A DNA stretch of 64,000 bases, taken from positions 62,001-126,000 of the forward strand of contig ABCO01000005.1 of the NCBI GenBank assembly GCA_000170815.1. The letters are read 5' to 3'. A program made the translations under genes and the position numbers. Source of the DNA: an unidentified eubacterium SCB49 (lineage in GTDB: Bacteria; Bacteroidota; Bacteroidia; Flavobacteriales; Flavobacteriaceae). Below, piece by piece: positions 26,079 through 34,483 of this stretch (position 1 is the first letter of the stretch; every line of letters begins with the position of its first letter). The notes below the pieces were generated by a model that ran no database searches, had not been told where the DNA came from, and worked only from the letters and a program-made list of their open reading frames with translations.

Positions 26079-26294
26079 GCACAACGGTCTAGTATAAGAA
26101 AAGTAGGGCAGTTGTAAGCGATACTTTTCGGATTAAGCTAAAGCCGAATTTTTATATTTTGTTATTTATCTTTTCTCTTTTTAAATATACCAAATTAAAA
26201 ATTTGGCGACTTGGCAAATACAAACCAACCTTTCGATTAAGCACTTTTTGCCCTATTTTTTTTATACATTGTTGTGCTTAGTGTTTTCTCCAGC
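26079..26294. repeat. Cassette spacer with long inverted ends
   Basis: GCACAAC (26079-26085) followed by GTATAAGAAAAGTAGGGCA (26092-26110) is inverted as TGCCCTATTTTTTTTATAC (26249-26267) followed by GTTGTGC (26271-26277). The interior shares TTTTTATATTTTGTTATTT and AAATTTGGCGAC with the neighbouring spacers. GTATA/TATAC lies on the inner side of GCACAAC/GTTGTGC at both ends. Confidence 0.7.
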
Positions 26295-27071
26295 TTAATT
26301 CGATTCTTTAATCTCAAAGTAACATCTCTCACACACTAATTTTATTTTAGCGAACTCTATAGATTCGTCATTCCAACCATCTGTTTTAAGTCGCTCTTTT
26401 TCGCATTCAGAACACCAAGCTTGGAAATCATCTTCTTCGTCCAATTCCATTCCACGATAAGTCTCAAAAGCTTCTTCAAATCCAGTTTTTTGTTCAGTAT
26501 TCAAATGTTGGCAAATAAATGCTTTTCTTACTTTTCCGTGAACACTACATTCGATTAATTCATTCTCAATTATTTCGACTTCTTCTTTCGTTATTTGTTC
26601 AGTCAAAAGAAAGTACTTTTCTAAATGGTCAGAAATGACTCGGTAAGTCCCAATTCCGCCAATTATATCAAAAGCAATTGATGTTAATTCCCAACCTGTA
26701 TATTTATCTCCATCAAAATGAGAGTTGGTCAGTTTTTCATAATTTTTCTTTTCTCCGAACTCCTTAATTTTTATAGTTCTAAATTTTCTCGGTTCTACAG
26801 AATCTTCGTTTGCCCAAGCCCACATCCAACTATTTGTATTCAACGAGAACGTTCCAACTGGAATATATTTGAAATAAATTTCTTTGTTTTTCGAGTAAAG
26901 TCTTAATGTTTCACTTGATTGATTATAAAACCAATTTTCATAATTATCAGTATCATATTTTTTTCTGAAATCATCCTGAAATTCAGTTAACTTTTGACAA
27001 GTTTTATCAGCGTATTTTTCGTATTTCAGAGGTCTAAATATCAATTCAGTTCGTTTTTTTGCATTAAGCAC
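26295..27071 (-). CDS. DUF6882-like protein
   Basis: A protein of up to 258 aa with a conserved-looking core (PVGTFSLNTNSWMWAWANED, typical of DUF6882-type proteins) and a C-terminal zinc-ribbon-like part (CSEC near 216, CERC near 249). The only start in the full frame is GTG at 27071, which lies inside the boundary motif GCACAAC; TTG at codon 10 (TTG ATA TTT AGA) is an alternative. Inverted boundary motifs at 26263-26280 and 27066-27085 bracket the gene. Function unknown. Confidence 0.65.
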   Translation of the reverse strand: MLNAKKRTELIFRPLKYEKYADKTCQKLTEFQDDFRKKYDTDNYENWFYNQSSETLRLYSKNKEIYFKYIPVGTFSLNTNSWMWAWANEDSVEPRKFRTIKIKEFGEKKNYEKLTNSHFDGDKYTGWELTSIAFDIIGGIGTYRVISDHLEKYFLLTEQITKEEVEIIENELIECSVHGKVRKAFICQHLNTEQKTGFEEAFETYRGMELDEEDDFQAWCSECEKERLKTDGWNDESIEFAKIKLVCERCYFEIKESN

Positions 27072-27254
27072 AACGGTTGGTATAAGGAACGTAGCGTATG
27101 AATATACGATAAATTTCGATAAAGCACCGAGCCGAATTTTTACATTTTACTATTTATCTTTTTTATTGGAAATCGTCAAATTTAAAAATTTGGCGACTTT
27201 CTAAATATGCCTTAACTTCGATTAAGCAACTAATTAGCTATGAGCTATATACGT
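27063..27254. repeat. Cassette spacer interrupted by the IS110 element
   Basis: It starts AAGCACAACGGTTGGTATAAGG and continues CGTAGCG. It shares CCGAATTTTTACATTTTACT and AAATTTGGCGAC with the spacers at 17.1, 23.9 and 26.2 kb, and ends GAGCTATATACGT. Joining this end to the sequence after the IS (TGTTGGCAGC) restores a boundary like the one at 17236-17250 (GAGTTATATACGTTGT), so the IS appears to have entered the boundary site. Confidence 0.65.
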
Positions 27255-27299
27255 CTTAAGTTAGCATTTTAATAAAAACACTATATTTAATTTATAATC

Positions 27300-27465
27300 C
27301 GAAAGAACAAAAGAGAGGAATAAGGTTAATATATACGCAGAAGCTTAAGACTTCGTCAACATTGAAAACCCCCTCTCTTTTACTACACAGATTTCGTACA
27401 GTTCTATGAGGCTATTAGACCTCGATTTTAAGTCGTTGAAACTCGCGTAGTGGTCCTTTCAAAAA
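27300..27465 (+). ncRNA. Putative IS110 bridge RNA
   Basis: First stem-loop: AAAAGAGAGG (27309-27318) pairs perfectly with CCTCTCTTTT (27372-27381), and GGTT/AACC pairs inside. The internal loop holds TATATACG (27330-27337), then a GAAG/CTTC hairpin (27340-27354), then GTCAACA (27355-27361). TATATACG equals the left target flank; GTCAACA pairs with the right flank TGTTGGC using one G-U. Second stem-loop: ACTAC/GTAGT (27382-27386, 27447-27451), TTTC/GAAA, a GAGG/CCTC hairpin, with ACAGTTCT (27398-27405) matching the right-end ACAGTACT at 7 of 8, and TTAAG (27428-27432) facing the left-end CTTAAG. Transcript ends are not determined. Confidence 0.65.
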
Positions 27466-27477
27466 TCATTTTCTTAT

Positions 27478-28449
27478 ATGAATAAAGATATAAAATATTT
27501 TGGAATAGATATTAGTCATTTAGTTTTTGATGTTACTGATTCTGAAGGGAATTATTACCAGTTTAAAAACACTATTTCGGGCTTTAAAAAGCTTGTAAAA
27601 TTGTTAGATGTTAATAGTCATTGCGTGATGGAAGCTACAGGTTATTATCACTATCAGTTGGCCTATTATTTATTAGAGTCTGGGATAAAGGTTTCTGTAG
27701 AAAATCCATTAGCAGTTAAGCGCTTTATCCAAATGAAGCTGTCAAAAATTAAGACCGATAAAAGTGACTCTAAACTGATTTGCGCATATGCAAAACAAGT
27801 AGAATTAAAGCTTTGGAAAGGTAACTCAAAACATCAAACAGAGTGTCTTCAAATGACCAGACTCCTTTCTGTGTATACAAAACAGAGCACAATGCTAAAA
27901 AACAAAATACATGGTGAAGCTGTTTTAGGAAATCCAAGTAAAGTAGTAGTGAGTTCTCTAAACCGCAGTTTAAAACAAGTACAAAAAGAATTAAAAATCT
28001 TGGAAGATAAACTTTTGATATTGGTTAAAGAAGTACATCAAGATCTGTTGACCCGTGTGAAAACGATACCTGGAATTGGAGCGAAAACTTCCCTAATGCT
28101 AGTGGTTCTTACTGATGGATTTGAGCGCTTTACAAGCGGCAGTGAATTGTGTAGTTATGCTGGATTAACTCCTGTGATTCGCAAGAGTGGAAGCAGTGTA
28201 AATGGACGTAGTCGAATCAGTAAAATAGGAAATCAAAAGCTTCGAAATTTATTGTTTATGTGCAGTTTTAATGCTTGTAAATACAACCAAGCTTGCAAAG
28301 CACTTTATGATAGATTAGTGGCCAAAGGGAAGAGTAAAAAACTAGCCTTAATTGCTGTCTGTAATAAACTCTTAAAACAGGCTTTTGCTATTGCAAAATC
28401 AGGACTAACCTATGATAATAATTATAGAAGTACTTTAGTGAAAAATTAA
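27478..28449 (+). CDS. IS110-family transposase (DEDD recombinase)
   Basis: A 323-aa serine/RuvC-type recombinase. The N-terminal DEDD domain begins YFGIDISHLVFDV (first Asp), has MEATGYYHYQLAYYL (Glu) and KTDKSDSKLICAYA (Asp pair). The C-terminal Transposase_20 domain contains TIPGIGAKTSLMLV and YAGLTPVIRKSGSSVNGRSR with the catalytic serine region. The length is normal and the frame intact, so the element is probably active. ATG at 27480-region start (27478 as the first codon base). It acts with the bridge RNA encoded upstream. Confidence 0.92.
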   Translation: MNKDIKYFGIDISHLVFDVTDSEGNYYQFKNTISGFKKLVKLLDVNSHCVMEATGYYHYQLAYYLLESGIKVSVENPLAVKRFIQMKLSKIKTDKSDSKLICAYAKQVELKLWKGNSKHQTECLQMTRLLSVYTKQSTMLKNKIHGEAVLGNPSKVVVSSLNRSLKQVQKELKILEDKLLILVKEVHQDLLTRVKTIPGIGAKTSLMLVVLTDGFERFTSGSELCSYAGLTPVIRKSGSSVNGRSRISKIGNQKLRNLLFMCSFNACKYNQACKALYDRLVAKGKSKKLALIAVCNKLLKQAFAIAKSGLTYDNNYRSTLVKN

Positions 28450-28482
28450 TGCCTTTTTACTTGTTTTTTACCACAGTACTTT

Positions 28483-29304
28483 GTTGGCAGCAGGTTTTAT
28501 TTTATTTTCAAAGTATATCTACATTTCGGATAATTACTACAACCATAAAATTTTCCATATTTTCCGCTTTTTTCAATTAATTGATTTTCACATTTAGGAC
28601 ATATTCTTTGCTTTTCTTTTTTATTTCTCTCGTTTATTTGCTGTTTTACTTGTGAAGAATGATTTTTGGATGATTTTCTGTCAGAAATGTTATTCTCAAG
28701 TAATTTATTTGAAATCATTTCCATTTGTTCATATGTTAGATTTTTATCTACATTTAAGTTTTTTATCGTTCTTATAAGTTTGTTAGTATAAATTACAGGA
28801 AGAGTTGTAGTTACATTTTTTAGTTCTCCATCTCCTGCAAAAACAACAATTGGAAAATATTTTATGTACTTATATTCTGAAAGATTTTTTTTAATAGCAA
28901 AGACGTGAACCCAATTTTGTTTAATTGGGTTTCTTAATCTACTTTTATGTTTATAAATAGTTTGAGTCCAATATTCAGAGTTTTGATGTCCGTGAATCCA
29001 ACCTTTATAGTTTTTAGTCTCAATAACAAATATTCCACTTTGAGAAATGACAATGTGGTCAATTTGAGTTGTTAATTTGCCGTTTTTTAATAAAATGTTA
29101 TTTAAAACTATATATTCCTTTTGATTGAGTCGTTTTAGTTTAGAAGCTACTTTGTATTCTCCAATTGAACCTTTAATTTTAGGTGTAATTCTATTCTTAA
29201 AATAATATGAAATTCCATAAACAGCTAAAATTATGATGATTATTACGAATTCCATTTTTAGTAAGAATGTTCTTTAAGATTACGGATTTCAACTTGCTGC
29301 CAAC
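28483..29304. repeat. Inverted boundary pair around the NERD gene
   Basis: GTTGGCAGCAGG (28483-28494) directly after the IS110 element is inverted as CTTGCTGCCAAC (29293-29304) beyond the 5' end of the NERD gene, with one mismatch in 12. This is the same arrangement of inverted ends around a single gene as seen for the neighbouring cassettes. The remainder of 29305-29364 shows nothing. Confidence 0.6.
28497..29255 (-). CDS. NERD-domain nuclease-like protein with zinc finger
   Basis: A 252-aa protein: N-terminal membrane helix (about 2-18), a NERD domain (about 30-145; GSIGEYKVASKLKRL, then QIDHIVISQSGIFVIETKNYKGWIHG, the DxE-K-type nuclease-like core), a Lys-rich linker, and a C-terminal topoisomerase-type zinc finger (CPKCENQLIEKSG to CSNYPKCRYTL). 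NERD proteins are thought to process DNA; the target is unknown. A role in defence or DNA uptake is possible but not supported by neighbours. Confidence 0.82.
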   Translation of the reverse strand: MEFVIIIIILAVYGISYYFKNRITPKIKGSIGEYKVASKLKRLNQKEYIVLNNILLKNGKLTTQIDHIVISQSGIFVIETKNYKGWIHGHQNSEYWTQTIYKHKSRLRNPIKQNWVHVFAIKKNLSEYKYIKYFPIVVFAGDGELKNVTTTLPVIYTNKLIRTIKNLNVDKNLTYEQMEMISNKLLENNISDRKSSKNHSSQVKQQINERNKKEKQRICPKCENQLIEKSGKYGKFYGCSNYPKCRYTLKIK

Positions 29305-29364
29305 TTATTTATAAACGCAATAAACAAATGTTTGTATGTATTTGTAGTTGCTTGTAAGTGTTTG

Positions 29365-31008
29365 TTAAACTTGTAAAACTCCCATGTTAAAAGGTTTTTC
29401 AATAGGAGCGTGGTTAGCAGCTTCTATTCCTAAACTAATCCAGGTTCTTGTGTCTAGTGGATCTATCACACCATCTGTCCAGATTCTACTAGCAGCATAA
29501 TATGGTGATATTTGTTTGTCATATCTAGCCTTAATACGGTCAAATAATTCTTTTTCCACCTCTGGTGTAATTTCTTTGCCTTGCTTTTTTAAAGAAGCCG
29601 TTTCTATTTGTAAGAGAACTTTTGCGGCACTGTTACCACTCATTACAGCAAGTTCTGCACTAGGCCAAGCTGCAATTAGTGTTGGGTCATACGCTTTACC
29701 GCACATGGCATAGTTTCCTGCCCCGTAGCTATTACCTACAACAATGGTAAATTTTGGAACCACACTGTTACTTACAGCATTCACCATTTTTGCGCCATCT
29801 TTAATAATACCGCCGTGTTCACTTTTACTTCCTACCATAAAACCAGTAACATCTTGTAAGAAAACAAGTGGTATTTTTTTCTGGTTACAGTTGGCTATAA
29901 AACGGGTAGCTTTATCAGCGCTATCGCTATAAATCACCCCACCAAACTGCATTTCGCTAGGTTTTGTTTTTGCCTTTGTTGTTTTTACAAGTTTACGTTG
30001 GTTTGCAACAATACCTACTGCCCATCCGTCTATGCGCGCATATCCTGTTAATATGGTTTGCCCATAGCCTTTTTTATATTCTTCAAAATCACTGTCGTCA
30101 ACAAGTCTTGTGATTATTTCGCGCATATCATATTGTTCTGCACGTGATTTAGGGAGAATTCCGTAAATATCTTGCGGGTTGTCTTTTGGTTTTGCGGCTT
30201 TAATTCTATTATAACCAGCTTTGTCATAATCCCCTATTTTAGATACGATATTTTTAATTGTATCCAGTGCGTCTTTATCGTCTTTAGATTTGTAATCTGT
30301 CACGCCACTTACTTCACATTGTACGGTAGCGCCTCCTAGGTTTTCATTATCAATGCTTTCTCCAATAGCTGCTTTAACGAGGTAGCTACCGGCAAGAAAA
30401 ATACTACCCGTTTTATCTACAATTAAGGCTTCGTCGCTCATAATAGGTAGGTAAGCCCCACCTGCAACACAAGAACCCATAATGGCAGAAATTTGAGTAA
30501 TTCCCATACTACTCATTACGGCGTTATTTCTAAAAATACGGCCAAAGTGTTCTTTATCAGGAAAAATTTCGTCTTGCATAGGCAAGTAAACACCTGCGCT
30601 ATCTACTAGGTAAATAATAGGCAGTTTATTTTCAATAGAAATTTCTTGTGCACGTAGGTTTTTCTTTCCAGTAATTGGAAACCAAGCACCTGCTTTTACG
30701 GTAGCATCATTAGCCACTACAATTACTTGTTTGCCTTGAACGTACCCAATTTTTACAACCACACCACCACTAGGGCAACCACCGTGTTCTTCATACATAC
30801 CATCACCAGCAAAAGCACCTATTTCAATAGATTTCTTTTTGTCGTCTAGTAAATAATCTATACGCTCTCTCGCCGTCATCTTTCCTTTAGCGTGATGTTT
30901 TTCTATTCGTTTCTCACCACCGCCTAGTTTTACTTTATTAAAGCGTTGTTTTAAGTCTGAAACAAGTAATTTATTGTGATCTTCGTTTTTGTTGAAGTTG
31001 ATATCCAT
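29365..31008 (-). CDS. Acyl-CoA carboxylase, carboxyltransferase beta subunit
   Basis: A 547-aa biotin-dependent carboxyltransferase with both crotonase-like halves: the N half contains GGCPSGGVVVKIGYVQGKQV and SCVAGGAYLPIMSDEA, the C half FLQDVTGFMVG and GNSYGAGNYAMCGKAY. Sequence style is closest to methylcrotonoyl- or propionyl-CoA carboxylase beta subunits, acting in leucine or odd-chain catabolism. The biotin carboxylase partner is not in the window. ATG at 31008. It marks the start of core-genome sequence. Confidence 0.9.
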   Translation of the reverse strand: MDINFNKNEDHNKLLVSDLKQRFNKVKLGGGEKRIEKHHAKGKMTARERIDYLLDDKKKSIEIGAFAGDGMYEEHGGCPSGGVVVKIGYVQGKQVIVVANDATVKAGAWFPITGKKNLRAQEISIENKLPIIYLVDSAGVYLPMQDEIFPDKEHFGRIFRNNAVMSSMGITQISAIMGSCVAGGAYLPIMSDEALIVDKTGSIFLAGSYLVKAAIGESIDNENLGGATVQCEVSGVTDYKSKDDKDALDTIKNIVSKIGDYDKAGYNRIKAAKPKDNPQDIYGILPKSRAEQYDMREIITRLVDDSDFEEYKKGYGQTILTGYARIDGWAVGIVANQRKLVKTTKAKTKPSEMQFGGVIYSDSADKATRFIANCNQKKIPLVFLQDVTGFMVGSKSEHGGIIKDGAKMVNAVSNSVVPKFTIVVGNSYGAGNYAMCGKAYDPTLIAAWPSAELAVMSGNSAAKVLLQIETASLKKQGKEITPEVEKELFDRIKARYDKQISPYYAASRIWTDGVIDPLDTRTWISLGIEAANHAPIEKPFNMGVLQV

Positions 31009-31216
31009 AGTAAAAATTGCGTTTTCAGTAAAAATACAAAATGAAGTGCTTTAGCGATTAAATAATTTTTAATTTTTTATTATTAGTTATTAAAATTTCC
31101 GAAGTCTTTAAAATAGGTCTAAAGGTGAGATGGGAATAATTTGTTATGATAAGTCTTGGTAAATACCGATATTTGCCGTTCTGCTTTATTAAAAGCATTT
31201 AATTAAAATATTAAGT

Positions 31217-31393
31217 ATGAATAAAAATACGGTACTTGCTTGGGCAACATTTATTATGATTGTAATGGGTGTAGTTCTAATAGCGTTAGGAGTATATAGG
31301 TATGCAGATGTCGCCGGATGGGGTTTTGCCACCGTAGGAATAGGATTTTTTGCGATCGCATGGGTTTTTAACGCCTTAAAAGGTAGAGTCTAA
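31217..31393 (+). CDS. 58-aa membrane protein, CAL67264-like
   Basis: A short gene (MNKNTVLAWATFIMIVMGVV to FNALKGRV) with two membrane helices (about 6-27 and 33-52). It resembles a small flavobacterial family (CAL67264 type) that I recall lying next to ettA, as here. Start ATG at 31217. The stop is followed by a strong hairpin at 31416-31468. Function unknown. Confidence 0.75.
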   Translation: MNKNTVLAWATFIMIVMGVVLIALGVYRYADVAGWGFATVGIGFFAIAWVFNALKGRV

Positions 31394-31415
31394 ACCCAGG
31401 CGAAGGGTGGTAAAA

Positions 31416-31468
31416 AAGAATCTAAAAATTCTTATTTAGCGCAGCTAGAATTTTTAGATTCTTTTTTG
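31416..31468 (+). terminator. Terminator of the 58-aa membrane protein gene
   Basis: AAGAATCTAAAAATTC pairs with GAATTTTTAGATTCTT around the loop TTATTTAGCGCAGCTA, followed by a T-run. The right arm is the core that recurs in the tandem repeats downstream. Confidence 0.8.
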
Positions 31469-32409
31469 CCGTCAAAATATAACAAAGGTAGAGGACCATT
31501 TTACCTGATGGTAATTAAAGAACGTGAGGAGTTTTTATTTAGCGCAGCTAGAATTTTTAGATTCTTTTTTGCCGTCAAAATATAATAAAAGGTAGAGTGC
31601 CATTTTACGTGATGGTAATTAAAGAACGTGAGGAGTTTGTATTTAGCGCAGCTAGAATTTTTAGATTCTTTTTGCCGTCAAAATATAACAAAGGTAGAGG
31701 ACCATTTTACCTGATGGTGATTAAAGAACGTGAGGAGTTTTTATTTAGCGCAGCTAGAATTTTTAGATTCTTTTTGCCGTCAAAATATAACAAAGGTAGA
31801 GTGACATTTTACGTGATGGTAATTAAAGAGCGTGAGGAGTTTGTATTTAGCGCAGCTAGAATTTTTAGATTCTTTTTTGCCGTCAAAATATAACAAAGGT
31901 AGAGGACCATTTTACGTGATGGTAATTAAAGAACGTGAGGAGTTTTTATTTAGCGCAGCTAGAATTTTTAGATTCTTTTTTGCCGTTAAAATAAAATAAA
32001 GGTAGAGTACCATTTTACGTGATGGTAATTAAAGAACGTGAGGAGTTTTTATTTAGCGCAGCTAGAATTTTTAGATTCTTTTTTGCCGTCAAAATATAAT
32101 AAAAGGTAGAGTGCCATTTTACGTGATGGTAATTAAAGAACGTGAGGAGTTTGTATTTAGCGCAGCTAGAATTTTTAGATTCTTTTTGCCGTCAAAATAT
32201 AATAAAAGGTAGAGTGCCATTTTACGTGATGGTAATTAAAGAACGTGAGGAGTTTGTATTTAGCGCAGCTAGAATTTTTAGATTCTTTTTTGCCGTTAAA
32301 ATAAAATAAAGGTAGAGTACCATTTTACGTGATGGTAATTAAAGACGTGAGGAGTTTGTATTTCGCGCAGCTAGAATTTTTAGATTCTTTTTTGCCGTCA
32401 AAATATAAT
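31441..32409. repeat. Ten tandem ~103-bp repeats
   Basis: The core GCAGCTAGAATTTTTAGATT starts at 31441, 31544, 31648, 31750, 31852, 31955, 32058, 32162, 32265 and 32367, a period of 102-104 bp. Each unit also has AAAGGTAGAG, GATGGTAATTAAAGA and CGTGAGGAGTTT. Copies are highly similar, with recurring variants (GTTTTTA or GTTTGTA; ATATAAC or AAATAAA). The unit continues the end of the upstream gene (AAAAGGTAGAGTC at its stop) and half of its terminator. The 98-aa frame inside is a by-product of the repetition. Confidence 0.95.
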
Positions 32410-32697
32410 AGAGAATTGAAAACTCTTTTTTAACTTCGGAAATAGGAAAGAAGTGTTGATTTTGCATTTTAATCTAAAGACGTTCTAGCGGTGAAATAGA
32501 AAATACAACCCAAGATTTTAGAAAAAAGCATATTTCTGAAAACATCAAATAAGCTTTTAGCAAGCTCTGATGATTAAATTAATAAAAAGAGGTAATTTTA
32601 TGTTTTACCTATAACAAACAGAACATAAGGCATAAAAGTTCAATTAAGTAAAGCTTGGCAAAACTAGGCTAAAGAATAAACGACAAACCAAGATAAA
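32410..32697. other. Leader region of ettA
   Basis: A 288-bp gene-free stretch. I see a short hairpin (AGGTAA/TTACCT near 32,591-32,612) and no clear TAnnTTTG element. It probably holds the ettA promoter and 5' leader. Confidence 0.4.
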
Positions 32698-34389
32698 ATG
32701 GCAGACGATAAAAAAGTAATATTTAGTATGTCTGGATTGACAAAGTCATTTCAGAACGCACAAACACCAGTTTTAAAAAATATCTATTTAAGTTTCTTCT
32801 ACGGAGCAAAAATTGGGATTTTAGGTCTTAACGGTAGTGGTAAATCTACTTTGTTAAAAATTATAGCAGGCGCAGATAAAAACTATCAAGGAGATGTTGT
32901 TTTTGCACCTGGATATTCTGTAGGATACCTAGAGCAAGAGCCAAAATTAGATCCAGAAAAAACAGTGTTAGAGGTTGTAAAAGAAGGAGCAGCAGAAACT
33001 GTTGCTATTCTTGATGAATACAATAAAATAAATGATGCTTTTGGTTTAGAAGAGAATTATAGCGATCCAGATAAAATGGATAAGTTAATGGCGCGCCAAG
33101 CAGATTTACAAGATAAAATAGATGCTTCAAATGCTTGGGAGTTAGAGACCAAACTTGAGATTGCTATGGATGCTTTACGTACTCCAGACGGCGATAAAAA
33201 AATTGGGCCACTTTCTGGTGGTGAAAAAAGAAGAGTGGCTTTATGTAGACTTTTACTTCAAGAGCCAGATGTTTTATTATTAGATGAACCTACTAACCAC
33301 CTTGATGCAGAGAGTGTACACTGGTTAGAACATCACCTAGCACAGTACAAAGGAACCGTAATCGCGGTAACTCACGATAGATACTTCTTAGATAATGTAG
33401 CAGGATGGATTTTAGAATTAGACAGAGGGCAAGGAATTCCGTGGAAAGGAAACTATAGCTCTTGGTTAGATCAAAAATCTAAGCGTATGGCTCAAGAGAG
33501 CAAGACTGCTTCTAAACGTCAAAAAACATTAGAGCGTGAGCTAGAATGGGTACAACAAGGTGCAAAAGGAAGACAAACGAAGCAAAAAGCGCGTCTTAAG
33601 AATTATGATAAATTAATGAGTCAAGATACAAAACAACTTGACGAAAAATTAGAAATATACATCCCTAATGGCCCTAGACTAGGAACCAATGTAATAGAGG
33701 CTAAGGGAGTTTCTAAGGCTTATGATGATAAGTTATTATATGAAGATTTAAACTTCAACTTACCACAAGCGGGTATTGTAGGGGTAATTGGGCCTAACGG
33801 TGCTGGTAAAACAACCATCTTTAGAATGATAATGGGTGAAGAAACTCCAGATAAAGGAAGTTTTACAACAGGAGAGACGGCAAAAATTGCATACGTAGAT
33901 CAAGCGCATTCTAACATTGACCCAGATAAAACAATCTGGCAAAACTTTAGTGACGAGCAAGATTTAGTAATGATGGGAGGTAAAGAAGTTAACTCTAGAG
34001 CTTATTTAAGTAGGTTTAACTTTAGTGGTAGCGAACAAAACAAAAAAGTAGCTTTATTATCGGGTGGAGAGCGTAACCGTTTGCACCTTGCTATGACCTT
34101 AAAAGAAGAAGGAAACGTATTGCTATTAGATGAACCTACCAATGATCTTGATGTAAATACATTAAGAGCATTAGAAGAAGGGTTAGAAAACTTTGCAGGT
34201 TGTGCTGTAGTAATTAGTCACGACCGTTGGTTTTTAGATAGAATTTGTACACACATTTTAGCTTTTGAAGGAGATAGTCAAGTTTATTTCTTTGAAGGAG
34301 GCTTTAGTGAGTATGAAGAGAACAAGAAAAAACGATTAGGTGGAGACTTAATGCCTAAGCGTATTAAGTATAAAAAGTTAGTGCGATAA
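32698..34389 (+). CDS. ettA: Energy-dependent translational throttle protein EttA
   Basis: A 563-aa ABC-F ATPase with two nucleotide-binding domains: Walker A GLNGSGKST (near 41-49) and GPNGAGKTT (near 364-372), signatures LSGGEKRR and LSGGERNR, Walker B LLLDEPTNHLD and LLLDEPTNDLD. The arm between beta strands and the inter-domain linker are present. EttA binds the ribosomal E site and gates entry into elongation according to ATP/ADP. Full length. Followed by a strong terminator. Confidence 0.95.
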   Translation: MADDKKVIFSMSGLTKSFQNAQTPVLKNIYLSFFYGAKIGILGLNGSGKSTLLKIIAGADKNYQGDVVFAPGYSVGYLEQEPKLDPEKTVLEVVKEGAAETVAILDEYNKINDAFGLEENYSDPDKMDKLMARQADLQDKIDASNAWELETKLEIAMDALRTPDGDKKIGPLSGGEKRRVALCRLLLQEPDVLLLDEPTNHLDAESVHWLEHHLAQYKGTVIAVTHDRYFLDNVAGWILELDRGQGIPWKGNYSSWLDQKSKRMAQESKTASKRQKTLERELEWVQQGAKGRQTKQKARLKNYDKLMSQDTKQLDEKLEIYIPNGPRLGTNVIEAKGVSKAYDDKLLYEDLNFNLPQAGIVGVIGPNGAGKTTIFRMIMGEETPDKGSFTTGETAKIAYVDQAHSNIDPDKTIWQNFSDEQDLVMMGGKEVNSRAYLSRFNFSGSEQNKKVALLSGGERNRLHLAMTLKEEGNVLLLDEPTNDLDVNTLRALEEGLENFAGCAVVISHDRWFLDRICTHILAFEGDSQVYFFEGGFSEYEENKKKRLGGDLMPKRIKYKKLVR

Positions 34390-34420
34390 CTTATAGCATA
34401 TTAACGATACCAAATTAAAA

Positions 34421-34448
34421 AGACCATTCTCAAGAATGGTCTTTTTTT
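34421..34448. terminator. Terminator after ettA
   Basis: AGACCATTCT pairs with AGAATGGTCT, followed by T8. An A-run on the other side lets it also serve the convergent hydrolase gene. Confidence 0.9.
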
Positions 34449-34483
34449 TATTAGTAGTAGTTGTGTTTTACAAAAGAAACGGT

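Larger units (their letters stand above)
27255..28480 (+). mobile_element. IS110-family insertion sequence, intact
   Basis: A 1.2-kb element with one transposase gene and a long non-coding left end, no terminal inverted repeats and no target duplication, as usual for IS110. Ends are proposed from a CT dinucleotide at both junctions (27255-27256 and 28479-28480), from matches of the donor guides to these ends, and from the right-end sequence shared with three remnants. Left flank TATATACG (27246-27253) and right flank TGTTGGC (28482-28488) are the proposed target. Confidence 0.75.

Noticed and set aside
11870..29304. A classical integron cassette array with attC sites
   Set aside because: The boundary GCACAAC/GTTGTGC does not fit RYYYAAC/GTTRRRY, sites occur as inverted pairs around genes rather than one per gene, and no IntI is present in the window. 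Kept as cassette-like only.
31597..31893. 98-aa protein of three near-identical repeats (VMVIKEREEF...)
   Set aside because: It is an open frame that arises from the tandem repeats; it lacks a start signal, and copies with one-base length changes break the frame.
31441..32409. CRISPR array
   Set aside because: The whole ~103-bp unit is conserved, with no unique spacers and no cas genes nearby; it is a simple tandem repeat.
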